From assembly GCF_021155765.1 (NCBI RefSeq), contig NC_060106.1, positions 5,091,501-5,155,500 of the forward strand: 64,000 bases of DNA, read 5' to 3'. A program made the translations under genes and the position numbers. The notes beneath the pieces are model-generated. The model did not search any database. It worked only from the letters and a program-made list of their open reading frames with translations, and had not been told where the DNA came from. This stretch comes from Diprion similis. Its lineage: Eukaryota > Arthropoda > Insecta > Hymenoptera > Diprionidae. Below, piece by piece: positions 22,690 to 36,400 of the stretch (positions are counted from its first letter, which is position 1; each line of letters starts with the position of its first letter).

Positions 22690-23590
22690 AAGAATTAATC
22701 GAATCGGAGAAATTTCAGCGAAAAATTACTCATGGTATCAGGAAAACATCTCAGCCGAAGGGGTCGACGAGAAACAGAGACTGCTTGATTGAATGCTTAT
22801 GATGTCAATGCTGTGTGTCTCGTTGCATGCATGCTTGCTTATATGATACTTTGACTAATAATTCATCAAATCGGAGAAATTTCAGCGACAAATTACTCCT
22901 GGTATCAGAAGAACATCTCAGCCGAGGAGGTCGACCGGAAACAGAAACTGCTTGATTGAATGCTTATGATGTCGATGCTGTGTGTCTCGTTGCATGCATG
23001 CTTGCTTATGTGATACTTTGACTAAGAATTCATCAAATCGGAGAAATTTCAGCGAAAAATTACTCCTGGTATCAGGAGAACATCTCAGCCGAGGAGGTCG
23101 ACCAAAAACAGAGACTGCTTGATTGAATGCTTATGATGTCGATGCTGTGTGTCTCGTTGCATGCATGCTTGCTTATATGATACATTGACAAATAATTCAT
23201 CAAATCGGAGAAATTTCAGCGAAAAATTACTCCTGGTATCAGGGGAACATCTCAGCCGAGGAGGTCGACCAAAGACAGAGACTGCTTGATTGAATGCTTA
23301 TGATGTCGATGCTGTGTGTCTCGTTGCATGCATGCTTGCTTATATGATACATTGACAAATAATTCATCAAATCGGAGAAATTTCAGCGAAAAATTACTCC
23401 TGGTATCAGGGGAACATCTCAGCCGAGGAGGTCGACCAAAGACAGAGACTGCTTGATTGAATGCTTATGATGTCGATGCTGTGTGTCTCGTAGCATGCAT
23501 GCTTGCTTATATGATACATTGACAAATAATTCATCAAATCGGAGAAATTTCAGCGAAAAATTACTCCTGGTATCAGGAGAACATCTCAGC
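22690..23590 (+). repeat. Left edge of the array: run of diverged short monomers
   Basis: The first monomers are all S type (five successive 167-bp steps from 22747 to 23582). They carry private differences such as GAAGGGGTCGACGAG in the first copy and TTGACAAATAATTC in the fourth and fifth. The fourth and fifth are nearly identical, pointing to a local duplication. The first L insertion appears near 23677. Confidence 0.9.
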
Positions 23591-26460
23591 CGAGGAGGTC
23601 GACCAAAGACAGAGACTGCTTGATTGAATGCTTATGATGTCGATGCTGTGTGTCTCGTTGCCTGCCTGCTTGCTAAACAGGGCCCGCGATCGCTTGCTTA
23701 TATGATACTTTGACTAAGAATTCATCAAATCGGCGAAATTTTAGCGAAAAATGACTCCTGGTATCAGGAGAACATCTCAGCCGAGGAGGTCGACCAAAGA
23801 CAGAGACTGCTTGATTGAATGCTTATGATGTCGATGCTGTGTGTCTCGTTGCATGCCTGCTTGCTTAACAGGGCCCGCGATCGCTTGCTTATATGATACT
23901 TTGACTAAGAATTCATCAAATCGGAGAAATTTCAGCGAAAATTTACTCCTGGTATCAGGAGAACATCTCAGCCGAGGAGGTCGACCAAAAACAGAGACTG
24001 CTTGATTGATTGCTTATGATGTCGATGCTGTGTGTCTCGTTGCATGCATGCTTGCTTATATGATACTTTGACTAAGAATTCATCAATTCGGAGAAATTTC
24101 AGCCAAAAATTACTCCTAGTATCAGGAGAACATCTCAGCCGAGGAGGTCGACCAAAGACAGAGACTGCTTGATTGAATGCTTATGATGTCGATGCTGTGT
24201 GTCTCGTTGCATGCCTGCTTGCTTAACAGGGCCCGCGATCGCTTGCTTATATGATACTTTGACTAAGAATTCATCAAATCGGAGAAATTTCAGCGAAAAA
24301 TTACTCCTGGTATCAGGAGAACATCTCAGCCGAGGAGGTCGACCAAAAACAGAGACTGCTTGATTGAATGCTCATGATGTCGATGCTGTGTGTCTCGTTG
24401 CATGCATGCTTGCTTATATGATACTTTGACTAAAAATTCATCAAATCGGAGAAATTTCAGCCCAAAATTACTCCTGGTATCAGGAGAACATCTCAGCCGA
24501 GGAGGTCGACCAAAGACGGAGACTGCTTGATTGAATGCTTATGATGTCGATGCTGTGTGTATCGTTGCATGCCTGCTTGCTAAACAGGGCCCGCGATCGC
24601 TTGCTTATATGATACTTTGACTAAGAATTCATCAAATCGGCGAAATTTTAGCGAAAAATGACTTCTGGTATCAGGAGAACATCTCAGCCGAGGAGGTCGA
24701 CCAAAGACAGAGACTGCTTGATTGAATGCTTATGATGTCGATGCTGTGTGTCTCGTTGCATGCCTGCTTGCTTAACAGGGCCCGCGATCGCTTGCTTATA
24801 TGATACTTTGACTAAGAATTCATCAAATCGGAGAAATTTCAGCGAAAAATTACTCCTGGTATCAGGAGAACATCTCAGCCGAGGAGGTCGACCAAAAACA
24901 GAGACTGCTTGATTGAATGCTTATGATGTCGATGCTGTGTGTCTCGTTGCATGCATGCTTGCTTATATGATACTTTGACTAAGAATTCATCAAATCGGAG
25001 AAATTTCAGCGAAAAATTACTCCTGGTATCAGGAGAACATCTCAGCCGAGGAGGTCGACCAAAGACAGAGACTGCTTGATTGAATGCTTATGATGTTGAT
25101 GCTGTGTGTATCGTTGCATGCCTGCTTGCTAAACAGGGCCCGCGATCGCTTGCTTATATGATACTTTGACTAAGAATTCATCAAATCGGAGAAATTTCAG
25201 CCAAAAATTACTCCTGGTATCAGGAGAACATCTCGGCCGAGGAGGTCGACCAAAGACAGAGACTGCTTGATTGAATGCTTATGATGTCGATGCTGTGTGT
25301 CTCGTTGCATGCCTGCTTGCTTAACAGGGCCCGCGATCGCTTGCTTATATGATACTTTGACTAAGAATTCATCAAATCGGAGAAATTTCAGCAAAAAATT
25401 ACTCCTGGTATCAGGAGAGCATCTCAGCCGAGGAGGTCGACCAAAAACAGAGACTGCTTGATTGAATGCTTATGATGTCGATGCTGTGTGTCTCGTTGCA
25501 TGCATGCTTGCTTATATGATACTTTGACTAAGAATTCATCAAATCGGAGAAATTTCAGCGAAAAATTACTCCTGGTATCAGGAGAACATCTCAGCCGAGG
25601 AGGTCGACCAAAGACAGAGACTGCTTGATTGAATGCTTATGATGTCGATGCTGTGTGTCTCGTTGCATGCCTGCTTGCTTAACAGGGCCCACGATCGCTT
25701 GCTTATATGATACTTTGACTAAGAATTCATCAAATCGGAGAAATTTCAGCGAAAAATTACTCCTGGTATCAGGAGAACATCTCAGCCGAGGAGGTCGACC
25801 AAAAACAGAGACTGCTTGATTGAATGCTTATGATGTCGATGCTGTGTGTCTCGTTGCATGCCTGCTTGCTTAACAGGGCCCACGATCGCTTGCTTATATG
25901 ATACTTCGACTAAGAATTCATCAAATCGGAGAAATTTCAGCGAAAAATTACTCCTGGTATCAGGAGAACATCTCAGCCGAGGAGGTCGACCAAAAACAGA
26001 GACTGCTTGATTGAATGCTTATGATGTCGATGCTGTGTGTCTCGTTGCATGCATGCTTGCTTATATGATACTTTGACTAAGAATTCATCAAATCGGAGAA
26101 ATTTCAGCCCAAAATTACTCCTGGTATCAGGAGAACATCTCAGCCGAGGAGGTCGACCAAAGACGGAGACTGCTTGATTGAATGCTTATGATGTCGATGC
26201 TGTGTGTATCGTTGCATGCCTGCTTGCTAAACAGGGCCCGCGATCGCTTGCTTATATGATACTTTGACTAAGAATTCATCAAATCGGCGAAATTTTAGCG
26301 AAAAATGACTCCTGGTATCAGGAGAACATCTCAGCCGAGGAGGTCGACCAAAGACAGAGACTGCTTGATTGAATGCTTATGATGTCGATGCTGTGTGTCT
26401 CGTTGCATGCCTGCTTGCTTAACAGGGCCCGCGATCGCTTGCTTATATGATACTTTGACT

Positions 26461-29400
26461 AAGAATCCATCAAATCGGAGAAATTTCAGCGAAAAATTAC
26501 TCCTGGTATCAGGGGAACATCTCAGCCGAGGAGGTCGACCAAAAACAGAGACTGCTTGATTGAATGCTTATGATGTCGATGCTGTGTGTCTCGTTGCATG
26601 CCTGCTTGCTAAACAGGGCCCGCGATCGCTTGCTTATATAATACTTTGACTAAGAATTCATCAAATCGGCGAAATTTTAGCGAAAAATGACTCCTGGTAT
26701 CAGGAGAACATCTCAGCTGAGGAGGTCGACCAAAGACAGAGACTGCTTGATTGAATGCTTATGATGTCGATGCTGTGTGTCTCGTTGCATGCCTGCTTGC
26801 TTAACAGGGCCCACGATCGCTTGCTTATATAATACTTTGACTAAGAATTCATCAAATCGGAGAAATTTCAGCGAAAAATTACTCCTGGTATCAGGAGAAC
26901 ATCTCAGCCGAGGAGGTCGACCAAAAACAGAGACTGCTTGATTGAATGCTTATGATGTCGATGCTGTGTGTCTCGTTGCATGCATGCTTGCTTATATGAT
27001 ACTTTGACTAAGAATTCATCAAATCGGAGAAATTTCAGCCCAAAATTACTCCTGGTATCAGGAGAACATCTCAGTCGAGGAGGTCGACCAAAGACAGAGA
27101 CTGCTTGATTGAATGCTTATGATGTCGATGCTGTGTGTATCGTTGCATGCCTGCTTGCTAAACAGGGCCCGCGATCGCTTGCTTATATGATACTTTGACT
27201 AAGAATTCATCAAATCGGCGAAATTTCAGCGAAAAATGACTCCTGGTATCAGGAGAACATCTCAGCCGAGGAGGTCGACCAAAGATAGAGACTGCTTGAT
27301 TGAATGCTTATGATGTCGATGCTGTGTGTCTCGTTGCATGCCTGCTTGCTTAACAGGGCCCACGATCGCTTGCTTATATGATACTTCGACTAAGAATTCA
27401 TCAAATCGGAGAAATTTCAGCGAAAAATTACTCCTGGTATCAGGAGAACATCTCAGCCGAGGAGGTCGACCAAAAACAGAGACTGCTTGATTGAATGCTT
27501 ATGATGTCGATGCTGTGTGTCTCGTTGCATGCATGCTTGCTTATATGATACTTTGACTAAGAATTCATCAAATCGGAGAAATTTCAGCCCAAAATTACTC
27601 CTGGTATCAGGAGAACATCTCAGCCGAGGAGGTCGACCAAAGACGGAGACTGCTTGATTGAATGCTTATAATGTCGATGCTGTGTGTATCGTTGCATGCC
27701 TGCTTGCTAAACAGGGCCCGCGATCGCTTGCTTATATGATACTTTGACTAAGAATTCATCAAATCGGCGAAATTTTAGCGAAAAATGACTCCTGGTATCA
27801 GGAGAACATCTCAGCCGAGGAGGTCGACCAAAGACAGAGACTGCTTGATTGAATGCTTATGATGTCGATGCTGTGTGTCTCGTTGCATGCCTGCTTGCTA
27901 AACAGGGCCCGCGATCGGTTGCTTATATGATACTTTGACTAAGAATTCATCAAATCGGCGAAATTTTAGCGAAAAATGACTCCTGGTATCAGGAGAACAT
28001 CTCAGCCGAGGAGGTCGACCAAAGACAGAGACTGCTTGATTGAATGCTTATGATGTCGATGCTGTGTGTCTCGTTGCATGCATGCTTGCTTATATGATAC
28101 TTTGACTAAGAATTCATCAAATCGGAGAAATTTTAGCCCAAAATTACTCCTGGTATCAGGAGAACATCTCAGCCGAGGAGGTCGACCAAAGACAGAGACT
28201 GCTTGATTGAATGCTTATGATGTCGATGCTGTGTGTCTCGTTGCATGCCTGCTTGCTTAACAGGGCCCGCGATCGCTTGCTTATATGATACTTTGACTAA
28301 GAATTCATCAAATCGGAGAAATTTCAGCGAAAAATTACTCCTGGTATCAGGAGAACATCTCAGCCGAGGAGGTCGACCAAAGACAGAGACTGCTTGATTG
28401 AATGCTTATGATGTCGATGCTGTGTGTATCGTTGCATGCCTGCTTGCTAAACAGGGCCCGCGATCGCTTGCTTATATGATACTTTGACTAAGAATTCATC
28501 AAATCGGCGAAATTTTAGCGAAAAATGACTTCTGGTATCAGGAGAACATCTCAGCCGAGGAGGTCGACCAAAGACAGAGACTGCTTGATTGAATGCTTAT
28601 GATGTCGATGCTGTGTGTCTCGTTGCATGCCTGCTTGCTTAACAGGGCCCGCGATCGCTTGCTTATATGATACTTTGACTAAGAATTCATCAAATCGGAG
28701 AAATTTCAGCGAAAAATTACTCCTGGTATCAGGAGAGCATCTCAGCCGAGGAGGTCGACCAAAAACAGAGACTGCTTGATTGAATGCTTATGATGTCGAT
28801 GCTGTGTGTCTCGTTGCATGCATGCTTGCTTATATGATACTTTGACTAAGAATTCATCAAATCGGAGAAATTTCAGCGAAAAATTACTCCTGGTATCAGG
28901 AGAACATCTCAGCCGAGGAGGTCGACCAAAGACAGAGACTGCTTGATTGAATGCTTATGATGTCGATGCTGTGTGTCTCGTTGCATGCCTGCTTGCTTAA
29001 CAGGGCCCACGATCGCTTGCTTATATGATACTTTGACTAAGAATTCATCAAATCGGAGAAATTTCAGCGAAAAATTACTCCTGGTATCAGGAGAACATCT
29101 CAGCCGAGGAGGTCGACCAAAGACAGCGACTGCTTGATTGAATGCTTATGATGTCGATGCTGTGTGTCTCGTTGCATGCCTGCTTGCTTAACAGGGCCCA
29201 CGATCGCTTGCTTATATGATACTTTGACTAAGAATTCATCAAATCGGAGAAATTTCAGCGAAAAATTACTCCTGGTATCAGGAGAACATCTCAGCCGAGG
29301 AGGTCGACCAAAAACAGAGACTGCTTGATTGAATGCTTATGATGTCGATGCTGTGTGTCTCGTTGCATGCCTGCTTGCTTAACAGGGCCCACGATCGCTT

Positions 29401-31480
29401 GCTTATATGATACTTCGACTAAGAATTCATCAAATCGGAGAAATTTCAGCGAAAAATTACTCCTGGTATCAGGAGAACATCTCAGCCGAGGAGGTCGACC
29501 AAAAACAGAGACTGCTTGATTGAATGCTTATGATGTCGATGCTGTGTGTCTCGTTGCATGCATGCTTGCTTATATGATACTTTGACTAAGAATTCATCAA
29601 ATCGGAGAAATTTCAGCCCAAAATTACTCCTGGTATCAGGAGAACATCTCAGCCGAGGAGGTCGACCAAAGACGGAGACTGCTTGATTGAATGCTTATGA
29701 TGTCGATGCTGTGTGTATCGTTGCATGCCTGCTTGCTAAACAGGGCCCGCGATCGCTTGCTTATATGATACTTTGACTAAGAATTCATCAAATCGGCGAA
29801 ATTTTAGCGAAAAATGACTCCTGGTATCAGGAGAACATCTCAGCCGAGGAGGTCGACCAAAGACAGAGACTGCTTGATTGAATGCTTATGATGTCGATGC
29901 TGTGTGTCTCGTTGCATGCCTGCTTGCTTAACAGGGCCCGCGATCGCTTGCTTATATGATACTTTGACTAAGAATCCATCAAATCGGAGAAATTTCAGCG
30001 AAAAATTACTCCTGGTATCAGGGGAACATCTCAGCCGAGGAGGTCGACCAAAAACAGAGACTGCTTGATTGAATGCTTATGATGTCGATGCTGTGTGTCT
30101 CGTTGCATGCCTGCTTGCTAAACAGGGCCCGCGATCGCTTGCTTATATAATACTTTGACTAAGAATTCATCAAATCGGCGAAATTTTAGCGAAAAATGAC
30201 TCCTGGTATCAGGAGAACATCTCAGCTGAGGAGGTCGACCAAAGACAGAGACTGCTTGATTGAATGCTTATGATGTCGATGCTGTGTGTCTCGTTGCATG
30301 CCTGCTTGCTTAACAGGGCCCACGATCGCTTGCTTATATGATACTTTGACTAAGAATTCATCAAATCGGAGAAATTTCAGCGAAAAATTACTCCTGTTAT
30401 CAGGAGAACATCTCAGCCGAGGAGGTCGACCAAAAACAGAGACTGCTTGATTGAATGCTTATGATGTCGATGCTGTGTGTCTCGTTGCATGCATGCTTGC
30501 TTATATGATACTTTGACTAAGAATTCATCAAATCGGAGAAATTTCAGCCCAAAATTACTCCTGGTATCAGGAGAACATCTCAGTCGAGGAGGTCGACCAA
30601 AGACAGAGACTGCTTGATTGAATGCTTATGATGTCGATGCTGTGTGTATCGTTGCATGCCTGCTTGCTAAACAGGGCCCGCGATCGCTTGCTTATATGAT
30701 ACTTTGACTAAGAATTCATCAAATCGGCGAAAATTTAGCGAAAAATGACTCCTGGTATCAGGAGAACATCTCAGCCGAGGAGGTCGACCAAAGACAGAGA
30801 CTGCTTGATTGAATGCTTATGATGTCGATGCTGTGTGTCTCGTTGCATGCCTGCTTGCTTAACAGGGCCCACGATCGCTTGCTTATATGATACTTCGACT
30901 AAGAATTCATCAAATCCGAGAAATTTCAGCGAAAAATTACTCCTGGTATCAGGAGAACATCTCAGCCGAGGAGGTCGACCAAAAACAGAGACTGCTTGAT
31001 TGAATGCTTATGATGTCGATGCTGTGTGTCTCGTTGCATGCATGCTTGCTTATATGATACTTTGACTAAGAATTCATCAAATCGGAGAAATTTCAGCCCA
31101 AAATTACTCCTGGTATCAGGAGAACATCTCAGCCGAGGAGGTCGACCAAAGACGGAGACTGCTTGATTGAATGCTTATAATGTCGATGCTGTGTGTATCG
31201 TTGCATGCCTGCTTGCTAAACAGGGCCCGCGATCGCTTGCTTATATGATACTTTGACTAAGAATTCATCAAATCGGCGAAATTTTAGCGAAAAATGACTC
31301 CTGGTATCAGGAGAACATCTCAGCCGAGGAGGTCGACCAAAGACAGAGACTGCTTGATTGAATGCTTATGATGTCGATGCTGTGTGTCTCGTTGCATGCC
31401 TGCTTGCCAAACAGGGCCCGCGATCGGTTGCTTATATGATACTTTGACTAAGAATTCATCAAATCGGCGAAATTTTAGCG
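26461..31480 (+). repeat. 3509-bp higher-order repeat (19-mer, 5 S + 14 L)
   Basis: Rare variants recur exactly 3509 bp apart: AAGAATCCAT at 26461 and 29970, CAGCTGAGG at 26714 and 30223, TCAGTCGAGG at 27071 and 30580, GCGATCGGTT at 27911 and 31420. 3509 equals 5 x 167 + 14 x 191. Another variant (TCAGGAGAGC, 25411 and 28729) is 3318 bp apart, one L monomer less, so the two copies differ by a monomer indel to the left. Confidence 0.9.
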
Positions 31481-33419
31481 AAAAATGACTCCTGGTATCA
31501 GGAGAACATCTCAGCCGAGGAGGTCGACCAAAGACAGAGACTGCTTGATTGAATGCTTATGATGTCGATGCTGTGTGTCTCGTTGCATGCATGCTTGCTT
31601 ATATGATACTTTGACTAAGAATTCATCAAATCGGAGAAATTTCAGCGAAAAATTACTCCTGGTATCAGGAGAACATCTCAGCCGAGGAGGTCGACCAAAG
31701 ACAGAGACTGCTTGATTGAATGCTTACGATGTTGATGCTGTGTGTATCGTTGCATGCCTGCTTGCTTAACAGGGCCCGCGATCGCTTGCTTATATGATAC
31801 TTTGACTAAGAATTCATCAAATCGGAGAAATTTCAGCGAAAATTTACTCCTGGTATCAGGAGAACATCTCAGCCGAGGAGGTCGACCAAAAACAGAGACT
31901 GCTTGATTGATTGCTTATGATGTCGATGCTGTGTGTCTCGTTGCATGCATGCTTGCTTATATGATACTTTGACTAAGAATTCATCAATTCGGAGAAATTT
32001 CAGCCAAAAATTACTCCTAGTATCAGGAGAACATCTCAGCCGAGGAGGTCGACCAAAGACAGAGACTGCTTGATTGAATGCTTATGATGTCGATGCTGTG
32101 TGTCTCGTTGCATGCCTGCTTGCTTAACAGGGCCCGCGATCGCTTGCTTATATGATACTTTGACTAAGAATTCATCAAATCGGAGAAATTTCAGCGAAAA
32201 ATTACTCCTGGTATCAGGAGAACATCTCAGCCGAGGAGGTCGACCAAAAACAGAGACTGCTTGATTGAATGCTCATGATGTCGATGCTGTGTGTCTCGTT
32301 GCATGCATGCTTGCTTATATGATACTTTGACTAAAAATTCATCAAATCGGAGAAATTTCAGCCCAAAATTACTCCTGGTATCAGGAGAACATCTCAGCCG
32401 AGGAGGTCGACCAAAGACGGAGACTGCTTGATTGAATGCTTATGATGTCGATGCTGTGTGTATCGTTGCATGCCTGCTTGCTAAACAGGGCCCGCGATCG
32501 CTTGCTTATATGATACTTTGACTAAGAATTCATCGAATCGGCGAAATTTTAGCGAAAAATGACTTCTGGTATCAGGAGAACATCTCAGCCGAGGAGGTCG
32601 ACCAAAGACAGAGACTGCTTGATTGAATGCTTATGATGTCGATGCTGTGTGTCTCGTTGCATGCCTGCTTGCTTAACAGGGCCCGCGATCGCTTGCTTAT
32701 ATGATACTTTGACTAAGAATTCATCAAATCGGAGAAATTTCAGCGAAAAATTACTCCTGGTATCAGGAGAACATCTCAGCCGAGGAGGTCGACCAAAAAC
32801 AGAGACTGCTTGATTGAATGCTTATGATGTCGATGCTGTGTGTCTCGTTGCATGCATGCTTGCTTATGTGATACTTTGACTAAGAATTCATCAAATCGGA
32901 GAAATTTCAGCGAAAAATTACTCCTGGTATCAGGAGAACATCTCAGCCGAGGAGGTCGACCAAAGACAGAGACTGCTTGATTGAATGCTTATGATGTTGA
33001 TGCTGTGTGTATCGTTGCATGCCTGCTTGCTAAACAGGGCCCGCGATCGCTTGCTTATATGATACTTTGACTAAGAATTCATCAAATCGGAGAAATTTCA
33101 GCCAAAAATTACTCCTGGTATCAGGAGAACATCTCGGCCGAGGAGGTCGACCAAAGACAGAGACTGCTTGATTGAATGCTTATGATGTCGATGCTGTGTG
33201 TCTCGTTGCATGCCTGCTTGCTTAACAGGGCCCGCGATCGCTTGCTTATATGATACTTTGACTAAGAATTCATCAAATCGGAGAAATTTCAGCCAAAAAT
33301 TACTCCTGGTATCAGGAGAACATCTCGGCCGAGGAGGTCGACCAAAGACAGAGACTGCTTGATTGAATGCTTATGATGTCGATGCTGTGTGTCTCGTTGC
33401 ATGCATGCTTGCTTATATG

Positions 33420-36400
33420 ATACTTTGACTAAGAATTCATCATATCGGAGAAATTTTAGCCCAAAATTACTCCTGGTATCAGGAGAACATCTCAGCCGAG
33501 GAGGTCGACCAAAGACAGAGACTGCTTGATTGAATGCTTATGATGTCGATGCTGTGTGTCTCGTTGCATGCCTGCTTGCTTAACAGGGCCCGCGATCGCT
33601 TGCTTATATGATACTTTGACTAAGAATTCATCAAATCGGAGAAATTTCAGCGAAAAATTACTCCTGGTATCAGGAGAACATCTCAGCCGAGGAGGTCGAC
33701 CAAAAACAGAGACTGCTTGATTGAATGCTTATGATGTCGATGCTGTGTGTCTCGTTGCATGCATGCTTGCTTATATGATACTTTGACTAAGAATTCATCA
33801 AATCGGAAAAATTTCAGCGAAAAATTACTCCTGGTATCAGGAGAACATCTTAGCCGAGGAGGTCGACCAAAGACAGAGACTGCTTGATTGAATGCTTATG
33901 ATGTTGATGCTGTGTGTATCGTTGCATGCCTGCTTGCTAAACAGGGCCCGCGATCGCTTGCTTATATGATACTTTGACTAAGAATTCATCAAATCGGAGA
34001 AATTTCAGCCAAAAATTACTCCTGGTATCAGGAGAACATCTCAACCGAGGAGGTCGACCAAAGACAGAGACTGCTTGATTGAATGCTTATGATGTCGATG
34101 CTGTGTGTCTCGTTGCATGCCTGCTTGCTTAACAGGGCCCGCGATCGCTTGCTTATATGATACTTTGACTAAGAATTCATCAAATCGGAGAAATTTCAGC
34201 GAAAAATTACTCCTGGTATCAGGAGAACATCTCAGCCGAGGAGGTCGACCAAAAACAGAGACTGCTTGATTGAATGCTTATGATGTCGATGCTGTGTGTC
34301 TCGTTGCATGCATGCTTGCTTATATGATACTTTGACTAAGAATTCATCAAATCGGAGAAATTTCAGCGAAAAATTACTCCTGGTATCAGGAGAACATCTC
34401 AGCCGAGGAGGTCGACCAAAGACAGAGACTGCTTGATTAAATGCTTATGATGTTGATGCTGTGTGTATCGTTGCATGCCTGCTTGCTAAACAGGGCCCGC
34501 GATCGCTTGCTTATATGATACTTTGACTAAGAATTCATCAAATCGGAGAAATTTCAGCCATAAATTACTCCTGGTATCAGGAGAACATCTCGGCCGAGGA
34601 GGTCGACCAAAGACAGAGACAGCTTGATTGAATGCTTATGATGTCGATGCTGTGTGTCTCGTTGCATGCCTGCTTGCTTAACAGGGCCCGCGATCGCTTG
34701 CTTATATGATACTTTGACTAAGAATTCATCAAATCGGAGAAATTGCAGCGAAAAATGACTCCTGGTATCAGGAGAACATCTCAGCCGAGGAGGTCGACCA
34801 AAAACAGAGACTGCTTGATTGAATGCTTATGATGTCGATGCTGTGTGTCTCGTTGCATGCATGCTTGCTTATATGATACTTTGACTAAGAATTCATCAAA
34901 TCGGAGAAATTTTAGCCCAAAATTACTCCTGGTATCAGGAGAACATCTCAGCCGAGGAGGTCGACCAAAGACAGAGACTGCTTGATTGAATGCTTATGAT
35001 GTCGATGCTGTGTGTCTCGTTGCATGCCTGCTTGCTTAACAGGGCCCGCGATCGCTTGCTTATATGATACTTTGACTAAGAATTCATCAAATCGGAGAAA
35101 TTTCAGCGAAAAATTACTCCTGGTATCAGGAGAACATCTCAGCCGAGGAGGTCGACCAAAAACAGAGACTGCTTGATTGAATGCTTATGATGTCGATGCT
35201 GTGTGTCTCGTTGCATGCATGCTTGCTTATATGATACTTTGACTAAGAATTCATCAAATCGGAAAAATTTCAGCGAAAAATTACTCCTGGTATCAGGAGA
35301 ACATCTTAGCCGAGGAGGTCGACCAAAGACAGAGACTGCTTGATTGAATGCTTATGATGTTGATGCTGTGTGTATCGTTGCATGCCTGCTTGCTAAACAG
35401 GGCCCGCGATCGCTTGCTTATATGATACTTTGACTAAGAATTCATCAAATCGGAGAAATTTCAGCCAAAAATTACTCCTGGTATCAGGAGAACATCTCAA
35501 CCGAGGAGGTCGACCAAAGACAGAGACTGCTTGATTGAATGCTTATGATGTCGATGCTGTGTGTCTCGTTGCATGCCTGCTTGCTTAACAGGGCCCGCGA
35601 TCGCTTGCTTATATGATACTTTGACTAAGAATTCATCAAATCGGAGAAATTTCAGCGAAAAATTACTCCTGGTATCAGGAGAACATCTCAGCCGAGGAGG
35701 TCGACCAAAAACAGAGACTGCTTGATTGAATGCTTATGATGTCGATGCTGTGTGTCTCGTTGCATGCATGCTTGCTTATATGATACTTTGACTAAGAATT
35801 CATCAAATCGGAGAAATTTCAGCGAAAAATTACTCCTGGTATCAGGAGAACATCTCAGCCGAGGAGGTCGACCAAAGACAGAGACTGCTTGATTAAATGC
35901 TTATGATGTTGATGCTGTGTGTATCGTTGCATGCCTGCTTGCTAAACAGGGCCCGCGATCGCTTGCTTATATGATACTTTGACTAAGAATTCATCAAATC
36001 GGAGAAATTTCAGCCATAAATTACTCCTGGTATCAGGAGAACATCTCGGCCGAGGAGGTCGACCAAAGACAGAGACAGCTTGATTGAATGCTTATGATGT
36101 CGATGCTGTGTGTCTCGTTGCATGCCTGCTTGCTTAACAGGGCCCGCGATCGCTTGCTTATATGATACTTTGACTAAGAATTCATCAAATCGGAGAAATT
36201 GCAGCGAAAAATGACTCCTGGTATCAGGAGAACATCTCAGCCGAGGAGGTCGACCAAAAACAGAGACTGCTTGATTGAATGCTTATGATGTCGATGCTGT
36301 GTGTCTCGTTGCATGCATGCTTGCTTATATGATACTTTGACTAAGAATTCATCAAATCGGAGAAATTTTAGCCCAAAATTACTCCTGGTATCAGGAGAAC
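33420..36400 (+). repeat. 1456-bp higher-order repeat (8-mer, 3 S + 5 L), two tandem units
   Basis: Markers 1456 bp apart: GGAAAAATTT (33805, 35261), GCTTGATTAA (34431, 35887), the GCCATAAATT variant (TAAATT at 34561, 36017) and GACAGCTTG (AGCTTG at 34621, 36077). 1456 equals 3 x 167 + 5 x 191. The shared private variants show a recent duplication of an eight-monomer block. Confidence 0.92.

Noticed and set aside
25197..25394. A 65-codon reading frame on the - strand inside the satellite
   Set aside because: It depends on local variants. Monomer lengths of 167 and 191 both shift the frame, and equivalent frames are broken in other monomers.
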